A stretch of 64,000 bases of DNA from WTGJ01 sp965237765. Lineage in GTDB: Bacteria > Chloroflexota > Anaerolineae > Aggregatilineales > Phototrophicaceae. A model generated the notes under the pieces. The model worked only from the letters and a program-made list of their open reading frames with translations, was not told where the DNA came from and did no database searches. The stretch covers positions 1,302,001 to 1,366,000 of the forward strand of contig OZ250157.1 of NCBI GenBank assembly GCA_965237765.1, written 5' to 3'. Within the stretch, counting starts at the first letter, position 1. Each line of letters opens with the position of its first letter. This document shows positions 58,003 to 64,000 of this stretch, in pieces. A program made the position numbers and the translations under genes.

Positions 58003-58815
58003 TCAGTTGCCGGGATTCGCGTAGAGATCTGGCAAGACGGTGTGCTTCTCCATGGGCGGGCGCTCGTAGGGTTCTTGCTGTGGCGGGCGCCGTGGCAGAT
58101 CGATGGGCGGCGGGATGATGTTTTCGTAAGGGATCAGGCTGAGCAGGTGGCGGATGCAGTTGACGCGCGCGCGCCGCTTGCTATCCGCCGGGATCTGGTA
58201 CCAGCGCGACTCAGGGATATCGGTGTGCTCCAGCATGATGTCCTTGGCGATGGAATAGGCCACCCAGCGTTTGCGGGCTTCCATATCCATCGGCGTGAGC
58301 TTCCAGCGGCGCGTGGGGTCTTTGGCGCGGGATTGGAAGCGATTCTCCTGCTCTTCGCTGCTGATGGAGAGATAGTATTTGATGAGGATGATGCCGTTGC
58401 GGATGAGCATGCGCTCGAATTCGGGCGTGCTGCGCAGGAATTCCCAGTATTGCTCGTCGGTACAAAAGTCCATGACGCGCTCGACGCCGGCGCGGTTGTA
58501 CCAGCTGCGGTCGCAGATGACGATTTCGCCGGCGGCGGGCAGGTGGGCGATGTAGCGCTGGAAGTACCATTGGCTGCGCTCGGTTTCCGTCGGTTTGCCG
58601 AGGGCGACGAGGCGTACATGGCGCGGGATGAGCGGCGCGATGATGCGCTTGATGAGGCCGCCTTTGCCGGCGGCATCGCGCCCCTCGAAGAGGATGAGCA
58701 CGCGCAAGTCCTTCTCGATGATCCAGTGGTGCAGCTTGACCAGCTCGAATTGCAGGCGCAGCAATTCTTCTTCGTAAAAGCGCCGCTTGAGGTCCTTCTT
58801 CTTCTTGCCCGACAT
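58003..58815 (-). CDS. ppk2: polyphosphate kinase 2 (PPK2)
   Basis: 270 residues. Walker A FEGRDAAGKGG, Walker B DRSWYNRAGVERVMDFC, lid region and EEQENRFQSRAKDPTRRWKL are those of PPK2 class I, which makes nucleoside triphosphates or diphosphates from polyphosphate (or the reverse). Pro-rich C-terminal tail after residue 240. Convergent with cfa. Confidence 0.95.
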   Translation of the reverse strand: MSGKKKKDLKRRFYEEELLRLQFELVKLHHWIIEKDLRVLILFEGRDAAGKGGLIKRIIAPLIPRHVRLVALGKPTETERSQWYFQRYIAHLPAAGEIVICDRSWYNRAGVERVMDFCTDEQYWEFLRSTPEFERMLIRNGIILIKYYLSISSEEQENRFQSRAKDPTRRWKLTPMDMEARKRWVAYSIAKDIMLEHTDIPESRWYQIPADSKRRARVNCIRHLLSLIPYENIIPPPIDLPRRPPQQEPYERPPMEKHTVLPDLYANPGN

Positions 58816-58890
58816 GGCGTAACCTTCGCGATTCCCCGCATCCGCTTCGCGTAGTATATCGCGTGTGGCGCCGGGCAGGGCGCGGCTTGG

Positions 58891-59370
58891 CTAGGGAAAA
58901 TCGACGCGCAGGACGATGTGGTAACCGCTGCTGGCGGGCGCGCTTAACCAGAGCGGCTGCAGCAACTCATAGGGGCAATCGCCGAACGTGACGAAGCGGG
59001 CGCGCACGGTGATGCGGCCGGCGGCATCGTCGCGTTCGTATTGTGTGAGGAGGTGGCGCGCGCCACAGCCTTCGCCGCGGCTCCAGAGTCCGAAGAGGAT
59101 GCGGCCCGCCGCGAAATCGAAATGGGGCGCCGGGAGGGGCCGTTGGCAACTGGCGGCCAGTTGGGTGTGGAATTGCCGCAGGGCGGCCGCGCTGCGCAGG
59201 GTTGTGGGTCGCTCGGCATGAGCGGCGGCGGCGGCGAAGCAAACCTCGCTAAAGATGGCACGCTCATCATGCAGCGCGGAATCGCCCAGCGGAGCCAGCG
59301 CCGACGGTAGGAGCGACAGCAATATGGTGAGGGCCGCCTGCGCGAGCGAGATGAGAAAAGGAGCGATCAC
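58891..59370 (-). CDS. hypothetical exported protein
   Basis: 159 residues from GTG 59370. Hydrophobic N-terminus (FLISLAQAALTILLSLLPSALA) looks like a signal peptide, followed by a soluble domain with five cysteines (FSEVCFAAA, ASCQRPL, GEGCGARH, GDCPYE). No family recognised. The frame is moderately supported: composition fits coding sequence and there is no better frame on the other strand. Confidence 0.6.
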   Translation of the reverse strand: MIAPFLISLAQAALTILLSLLPSALAPLGDSALHDERAIFSEVCFAAAAAHAERPTTLRSAAALRQFHTQLAASCQRPLPAPHFDFAAGRILFGLWSRGEGCGARHLLTQYERDDAAGRITVRARFVTFGDCPYELLQPLWLSAPASSGYHIVLRVDFP

Positions 59371-59471
59371 GCGGGTTTGCTCGCTCGCGGCAGTTGAATT
59401 CGGAGCCCGTACTGGGGTAAATTAGAAGAGACACATCGCAGCCTCCCCCGAACCCAAGAGGCTTCACCGCC

Positions 59472-60263
59472 ATGCGCATTCTCGTTATTTCTGACATCCA
59501 TGCCAACCTGACGGCGTTGGAGGCAGTACTCTCCCAGGCGGCCGACGAATGGGAGTATATCTGGTGCCTCGGCGATGTCGTCGGCTATGGGCCGGACCCG
59601 AACGCATGCCTGGATCGGCTGCGCGAATTGCCACATCGGTGCCTGCTTGGGAATCACGATTGGGCAGCCATTCATGGTATGGATATCCGCCATTTCAACG
59701 AAGATGCGCGCATTTCGCTGCAGTGGACGCAAGAGAAATTGCGCGCGGATAATGCCGAATATTTGCGCAGCTTGACGCCCATGGTCGTCGTCGCTGATTT
59801 CACCCTCGCTCATGGCAGCCCGCGCGAGCCCATCTGGGAATACATTATGGAGCCGACGGTGGCCGCCTGCAACTTCGCCCATTTCGAGACGCCCTATTGC
59901 CTCGTCGGCCACACGCATATGCCGCTGATTTTCGAGCATGGCGCGACCGAGGACAGCGCCCAGCCCTGGGCGCTCGGTAGCGACAGCGCGCGCTTCTTAC
60001 GGCAGCAAAGCGCCAGCACGCGCTTCTTACGGCAGCAAAGCGCCAGCACGCACGCCCTGAATGGCAGCCGCCTCATCCTCAACCCCGGCAGCGTCGGCCA
60101 ACCGCGGGACGCGAACCCCGCCGCCGCCTATGCCCTGCTCGATACGGAAACGGAGCACTGGCAGCAGCGGCGCGCCACTTACGACGTCCACGCAGTACAG
60201 GAGCGGATGCGCGCGCACAACCTGCCGGAGCGCTCGGTGCAGCGCCTGACATATGGTTGGTAG
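59472..60263 (+). CDS. metallophosphoesterase (calcineurin-like) with in-frame repeat insertion
   Basis: 263 residues. Metal-site motifs in order: ISDIHAN (8-11), GDVVGYGPDP (34-43), GNHD (60-63), AHGSP, GHTHMP (146-151). Binuclear phosphoesterase of the YfcE/DUF2437-free type; substrate unknown. Residues 173-193 (ARFLRQQSASTRFLRQQSAST) are two tandem units of the dispersed repeat. They are inserted in the loop before LILNPGSVGQPRD, a conserved block that normally follows the GHTH strand closely. Frame is preserved. Confidence 0.92.
   Translation: MRILVISDIHANLTALEAVLSQAADEWEYIWCLGDVVGYGPDPNACLDRLRELPHRCLLGNHDWAAIHGMDIRHFNEDARISLQWTQEKLRADNAEYLRSLTPMVVVADFTLAHGSPREPIWEYIMEPTVAACNFAHFETPYCLVGHTHMPLIFEHGATEDSAQPWALGSDSARFLRQQSASTRFLRQQSASTHALNGSRLILNPGSVGQPRDANPAAAYALLDTETEHWQQRRATYDVHAVQERMRAHNLPERSVQRLTYGW
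59987..60053 (-). repeat. two tandem dispersed-repeat units inside metallophosphoesterase gene
   Basis: Two identical 30-base units (CGCGCTTCTTACGGCAGC and AAAGCGCCAGCA each), a sequence variant specific to this locus. Identity of the two units against divergence from other loci indicates local duplication after insertion. Confidence 0.95.
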
Positions 60264-60296
60264 ACCGCACGAACAGCAGGCCATCGGGATGGTAGC

Positions 60297-61016
60297 GTGA
60301 GCGATTCCCCGCCGGCCGGCACCGGCGCGAGCCGAGAGCTGACTGCCAACATGCGCCATTACCTCGCCACCATCTACCGCCTGGCGACCGAACGCTTCCA
60401 TGACGACGCGTCTGCGGACGCGCCGCTACCCACCGCCGCATTGTCTGAAAAATTGTTGCTGGCGCCGCCGGCGATAGGGCGCATGGTGGGCCGCCTGCAA
60501 AAGCGCGGCCTATTGCGCCACCAGCCGTACCGCGGCCTGCGCCTCACCGAAGAAGGCGAGCGGGCGGCGCTCCGCGTCCTGCGCCGCCGCCGCATCGCCC
60601 AGGCCTTCCTCGTCGCCGTCCTCGGTTACGATTGGGCGGAGGTCGAGGGCGAATCGCGCCAGCTGGCTGAGGGGATGAGCGACGCGCTCACGCAGCGCAT
60701 GTGGGAACAGGCCGGCCGGCCCGACACCTGCCCGCGCGGCGAACCGATCCCGAGCGCTGCTGGGATGCTCCCGCCGCAAGATGACCTGCCGCTCAAGCGC
60801 GCGGACATCGGCCCGCAATATCGCATCACGCGCATCCGCACCGACGAGGGTGATCGCCTGCAATATATCGCCGCGATCGGCCTCACACCTGGCGTGGCGC
60901 TGGAAGTGTTGCAGAGGGCACCTTTCGATGGCCCGCTACAGCTCAAGCTGGGGCCGGAATACCGCATCATCGGCGATAATTTGGCGCGGATCATTTTCGC
61001 TCAGCCAATGGGTTAG
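60297..61016 (+). CDS. DtxR/MntR-type metal-dependent transcriptional regulator
   Basis: 239 residues from GTG 60297. Winged helix (MRHYLATIYRLA, LSEKLLLAPPAIGRMVGRLQKRGLL, RGLRLTEEGERAALRVLRRRRI), a dimerisation helix with the Glu/His-type segment (YDWAEVEGESRQLAEGMSDALTQRMWE), the PRGEPIP motif of the family and a C-terminal FeoA/SH3-like domain. The usual metal-site His of EECE-HxxS-type sequence is replaced here by EGESRQLAEGMSD, so metal binding may differ. Likely controls iron or manganese genes elsewhere. Confidence 0.9.
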   Translation: MSDSPPAGTGASRELTANMRHYLATIYRLATERFHDDASADAPLPTAALSEKLLLAPPAIGRMVGRLQKRGLLRHQPYRGLRLTEEGERAALRVLRRRRIAQAFLVAVLGYDWAEVEGESRQLAEGMSDALTQRMWEQAGRPDTCPRGEPIPSAAGMLPPQDDLPLKRADIGPQYRITRIRTDEGDRLQYIAAIGLTPGVALEVLQRAPFDGPLQLKLGPEYRIIGDNLARIIFAQPMG

Positions 61017-61020
61017 TTCC

Positions 61021-62169
61021 CTATCGGCTGCGCGATCGCCGCTCTTGGATGAGGCGCTCGTAGTGGCCGATCAGCTCATCGTTGGCCGCACCCCAGGATT
61101 GCGTTAAGGCGTAGGCCCGTGCGGCTTCGCTGAGCGCCGCCAGCCGCTCGCGGGAAGCCAGCATTTCCTTCAGGCCCGCCACCATCCCCACGACATCCCC
61201 CGGCGCGAAGCTATAACCATTCACGCCATCGCGGATCACTTCCGGCACGCCACCCACGCGCGCGGCCACGGCCGGGGTGCCCGCGGCCATCGCTTCCGTT
61301 ACGACGAGGCCGAAGGTTTCCAGCGCGGAGGGGAAGACGAAGACGTCGGCGCTGGCGTAGGCCTGGCTGAGCGGTTCGCCGCTGAGGGTGCCGGCGAAAT
61401 GCGTGCCTGTGCCGGCGAACACTTTCGCCAGCGCGGCGCGGGCGGGGCCATCGCCCACCAATGCCAGACGCGCGCTGGGTATTTGTTCCAGCGCCGGCCG
61501 GATGAGGTGCAATTGCTTTTCGGCGGAGAGGCGGCCGACATAGAGCAGCAGTGGCGCGTCTGGATGGCCGTCGCTGAGGCGGGCGCGCATGGCGGGAGAG
61601 GCGAAGCGGGGGTGGAAGCGTTGGGCATCGACACCGCGCCGCCAGATGCCGCTGCGGGAGATGCCGGCGGCGCGCAACTGACCCAGGATGGCCGCCGAGG
61701 GCGCGAGCGCGAAATCCGCCGCGCGGAAGACGCGATGGGTGTAGGCGGCGATGGCCGGCGCGAAAAGGCCGAGGCGGTAGCGGCGCGAGAGTTGCGCCAG
61801 ATCGAGGTGGAAGGAGGCGAGCGTGGGCAAGCGGTGGCGCTTCGCCCAGGCCAGCCCGAAGCCGCCCAGCCAGGCCGGGTGGATGAGGTGGACCAGATCC
61901 GGCGCGAAGGCGCGGAGTTGGCGGAAGGTCGCTGGCGTGGGCGGGCCGAGGGTCAGTTCGGGATAGGGCGGGAAAGGCAGGCCGCGGACGCGGATTACGT
62001 GTGTGCTGCCATAGCTCTCGGCCGAGCTGCGCAGCCGCGGGGCGACGACGGCGGTAGCGATGCCGCGCGCCTGCAGGTGATCCAGCAGGAGGCAGAGGAC
62101 GGTGACGATGCCATCGCGCTTGGGGAGGAAGGTATCGGTGAAGAAGGCGATGCGTGGATGAGCGGACAT
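61021..62169 (-). CDS. glycosyltransferase family 4
   Basis: 382 residues from ATG 62169; the frame is open to 62298 but the added part is not conserved. GT-B fold: IAFFTDTFLPKRDGIVTVL, HLIHPAWLGGFGLAWAKRH, RRGVDAQRFHP, LLYVGRLSAEKQL, and the nucleotide-sugar motif SALETFGLVVTEAMAAGTPAVA. Resembles phosphatidylinositol mannosyltransferases and diacylglycerol glucosyltransferases that modify membrane lipids. Donor and acceptor not determined. Confidence 0.92.
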   Translation of the reverse strand: MSAHPRIAFFTDTFLPKRDGIVTVLCLLLDHLQARGIATAVVAPRLRSSAESYGSTHVIRVRGLPFPPYPELTLGPPTPATFRQLRAFAPDLVHLIHPAWLGGFGLAWAKRHRLPTLASFHLDLAQLSRRYRLGLFAPAIAAYTHRVFRAADFALAPSAAILGQLRAAGISRSGIWRRGVDAQRFHPRFASPAMRARLSDGHPDAPLLLYVGRLSAEKQLHLIRPALEQIPSARLALVGDGPARAALAKVFAGTGTHFAGTLSGEPLSQAYASADVFVFPSALETFGLVVTEAMAAGTPAVAARVGGVPEVIRDGVNGYSFAPGDVVGMVAGLKEMLASRERLAALSEAARAYALTQSWGAANDELIGHYERLIQERRSRSR

Positions 62170-62296
62170 GGGGGGAGGGTAGCGCAAATGGGGGAAGGGG
62201 TGGGGGCGACCATTTTCCTGCTGAAAACGATCTCCAATTCGCCCAATCCCTCGCACCGCGCTAATATCTCCCGCAAAACGAGCGGAGAAAGACACC

Positions 62297-64000
62297 ATGT
62301 CCGAGTTGCGACCGATCCAACCCGAAGATCTGTTTCGGCATTCCTTTTTGCAAAGCGGCGACCTCTCATCTGATGGCCGCTGGCTCGTCTATGCCGCCAC
62401 CTCATACGATGCCGAGAACGATGCCGATACCGCCGCCATCTGGCTGCAAGATACCGACAGCGGCGCGGAGCGCCAACTGACCAGCGGCCTGGCCTACGAT
62501 AACGAACCAGCCTTTTCGCCGGATGGCCAGACGATCGCCTTCACTTCTACCCGCAGCGACACGAAGCAACTCTATGCGATCGCCCGCGATGGCGGCGAGG
62601 CACGCCAACTAACCGACCTGGCGCAGGGCGTGGGCAGCGGCCCGGTCTGGTCGCCGGATGGCCAGACGATCGCTTTCACCGCCGGCCCGGATCATGGCGA
62701 TGAGCCGCCGGACCTGGATAACAAACCCTACCGCGTCACCCGGCCCGTCTATCGCTTCGACGCGATCGGTTATGTGGACCCGGTCGCCCAGGATGTGTTC
62801 ATCATCGCGGCGGATGGCAGCGGTGAGCGGGCAGCTGCGCAGCCTAAGCGCCTCACCAGCGACTCGTCGATGAATTCGGCGCTGCGCTGGTCGCCCGATG
62901 GCCAGTCGATCCTCTACCAGGCGCATTTTGAGGGCGGCATGTGGCACCGTTTCGGCTTCGCCGGCCTGCGCATCGTCAACTTGGCGGGCGAAACGCGCAC
63001 CCTGCTGAGTGATTGGGGCGTGATTTCGCTGGCGGATTGGCTGCCTTCGGGCGAGGGGCTCGCCTTCGTCGGTACCACCGAAGACGTGGATCTCGGCACC
63101 AACTCCGACCTCTGGACGATCAGTCTGGCCGAGGGCGCCGAGCCGGAGAATCGCAGCGCCTCGCTGACCGGGAACGTTGGCGGCGGCTTGCAACCGGATT
63201 TCCCGAGTAAGTTGCTCTGGGAAGGCGGCATGCAGGTGGATGCCAGCGGCGAAGTGGCTTACGTGCAAGTGCAAGACCGCGGCGCGGTGCAGCTATACCG
63301 CATCGCCCTCACCGGCGCGGAGGATTGCCAGGCGATCACCGCGGGCGAGCGTTCCTGCTATATCCTCGGGCAGAGTGCGGCGGCCGGACGGTTGCTCTTC
63401 TCCAGTAGCACCATCCACCGGCCGCCGGAACTGTGCAGTTGTGATACCGAAGGCGGCGACGAACGCCAGCACTCGCACCTGTATGATGATTTCTACGGCG
63501 GCATCGCCCAGGGCGGGGTGCGGCATTTGCAATTCAACGGGACGGATGGCGAGCCGGTCGAGGGCTGGCTGCTGCTGCCGCCGGAAGGTGAGCCACCCTA
63601 TCCGATGGTGATGTACATCCATGGCGGGCCGCACGGCGCCTTCGGCCATATGTACCACTTCGATATGCAAATGTTGGCCGGCGCCGGCTACGCGGTGCTG
63701 CTCGTCAACCACCGCGCCAGCAGCGGCTATGGCGACGAGTTCGGCACGGCGATCAAGGGCGCTTGGGGCGTTCTGGACTATGGCGATTTGATGGCCGGCG
63801 TCGATAAGGCGATCGAGCAGGGGCTGGTCGACCCGGATCGCATGGGCGTCTGCGGCTTATCGGGCGGCGGCAATCTGAGCAGCTGGACCGTCGGGCAGAC
63901 GGATCGCTTCAAGGCGGCCGTGCCGGAGAACCCGGTAACCAACTGGCTCAGCTTCTATGGCGTCTCCGATATCGGCACCTATTTCTCCGTCGAGGAGTTG
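62297..64000 (+). CDS. S9 family prolyl-oligopeptidase-type peptidase (3'-truncated by the window)
   Basis: 568 codons are visible and the frame is open at the window end. N-terminal beta-propeller with TolB-like blades (FSPDGQTIAFTSTRSD, WSPDGQTIAFTAGPDH, RWSPDGQSILYQA), then the catalytic alpha/beta domain: MVMYIHGGPHGAFGH, NHRASSGYGDEFG and the nucleophile elbow CGLSGGGNLSS. The usual GGSYGG is GLSGGG here. Asp and His of the triad lie beyond the window. Acylaminoacyl-peptidase-like. GGAG lies 11 bases before ATG 62297. Confidence 0.93.
   Translation, partial: MSELRPIQPEDLFRHSFLQSGDLSSDGRWLVYAATSYDAENDADTAAIWLQDTDSGAERQLTSGLAYDNEPAFSPDGQTIAFTSTRSDTKQLYAIARDGGEARQLTDLAQGVGSGPVWSPDGQTIAFTAGPDHGDEPPDLDNKPYRVTRPVYRFDAIGYVDPVAQDVFIIAADGSGERAAAQPKRLTSDSSMNSALRWSPDGQSILYQAHFEGGMWHRFGFAGLRIVNLAGETRTLLSDWGVISLADWLPSGEGLAFVGTTEDVDLGTNSDLWTISLAEGAEPENRSASLTGNVGGGLQPDFPSKLLWEGGMQVDASGEVAYVQVQDRGAVQLYRIALTGAEDCQAITAGERSCYILGQSAAAGRLLFSSSTIHRPPELCSCDTEGGDERQHSHLYDDFYGGIAQGGVRHLQFNGTDGEPVEGWLLLPPEGEPPYPMVMYIHGGPHGAFGHMYHFDMQMLAGAGYAVLLVNHRASSGYGDEFGTAIKGAWGVLDYGDLMAGVDKAIEQGLVDPDRMGVCGLSGGGNLSSWTVGQTDRFKAAVPENPVTNWLSFYGVSDIGTYFSVEEL

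Noticed and set aside
57904..58854. 316-residue plus-strand open frame
   Set aside because: Antisense to PPK2, which has clear Walker motifs.

Overview
The window is a high-GC (roughly 60-65 % by eye), gene-dense bacterial chromosome segment. It looks like Chloroflexota: DUF2723-type membrane proteins, a UPF0173 metallo-hydrolase, paralogous LLM-type flavin oxidoreductases, enolase-superfamily and M24 paralogues, a lone CoxL-like molybdenum subunit and a long list of catabolic singletons. That placement is inferred from gene content; no rRNA or ribosomal protein is present to confirm it. Several frameshifts and nonsense codons sit next to G homopolymers, so part of the decay could be assembly error in metagenome-derived sequence.

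Layout. 1-3.2 kb: end of a membrane protein gene, a DUF2461 protein, a small membrane protein and a methyltransferase. 3.4-6.2 kb: accessory patch with a small winged-helix protein, tRNA-Ser(GGA), a peroxidase-related AhpD/CMD-family gene with an in-frame UGA (probable selenoprotein), a frameshifted DUF1801 gene and a frameshifted haloalkane-dehalogenase-like gene. 6.2-12.5 kb (minus): Trm9-like methyltransferase, pyrimidine-nucleoside phosphorylase, a solitary terminase-like protein and a Type IIG restriction-modification enzyme. 12.7-21 kb (plus): UPF0173 hydrolase, CoxL-like oxidoreductase, an Opp/Dpp-type ABC importer lacking its ATPases, and an LLM oxidoreductase. 21-21.9 kb: a cysteine-rich exported peptide plus a membrane-anchored partner. 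21.9-34.5 kb: a catabolic island built from three NicX-like ring-cleavage dioxygenase paralogues, three M24 hydrolases, an enolase-superfamily enzyme, a class V aminotransferase, an LLM oxidoreductase, a MATE exporter and an octopine-dehydrogenase-like enzyme. 34.6-42.7 kb: DUF2723 protein, Fur regulator, a graveyard of gene fragments, a low-GC HNH-nuclease/methyltransferase pair, an epimerase, an LCP protein and a lipoate-ligase-like protein. 42.7-51.2 kb: DsbA-like protein, tandem SH3/HExxH secreted proteins (first copy broken), NifU_N protein, patatin, the tsaE-tsaB-rimI operon, a HAD phosphatase and an EamA transporter. 51.3-52.2 kb: a second copy of the cysteine-rich peptide/partner cassette, driven by a near-perfect sigma-70 promoter. 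52.4-64 kb: class III aminotransferase flanked by duplicated P450 3' ends, P450, DNA polymerase IV, cyclopropane synthase, PPK2, metallophosphoesterase, DtxR-type regulator, glycosyltransferase and a partial S9 peptidase.

The strongest unusual signals are these. (1) A dispersed 30-bp repeat occurs at about fourteen loci, often in tandem. It is inserted in frame inside conserved genes (tsaB, pyrimidine phosphorylase, DUF2461, metallophosphoesterase) and at the 5' ends of others (epimerase, LCP, rimI). Five of its six reading frames lack stops, so insertions lengthen proteins without truncating them. (2) There is a CxxU selenoprotein candidate with a SECIS-like hairpin. (3) There are two separated copies of a two-gene locus pairing a cysteine-rich secreted peptide with an envelope-anchored protein; I recognise no described system here. 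(4) Three NicX-like paralogues in one island, all with the three metal ligands conserved, point to degradation of an N-heterocyclic or related substrate.
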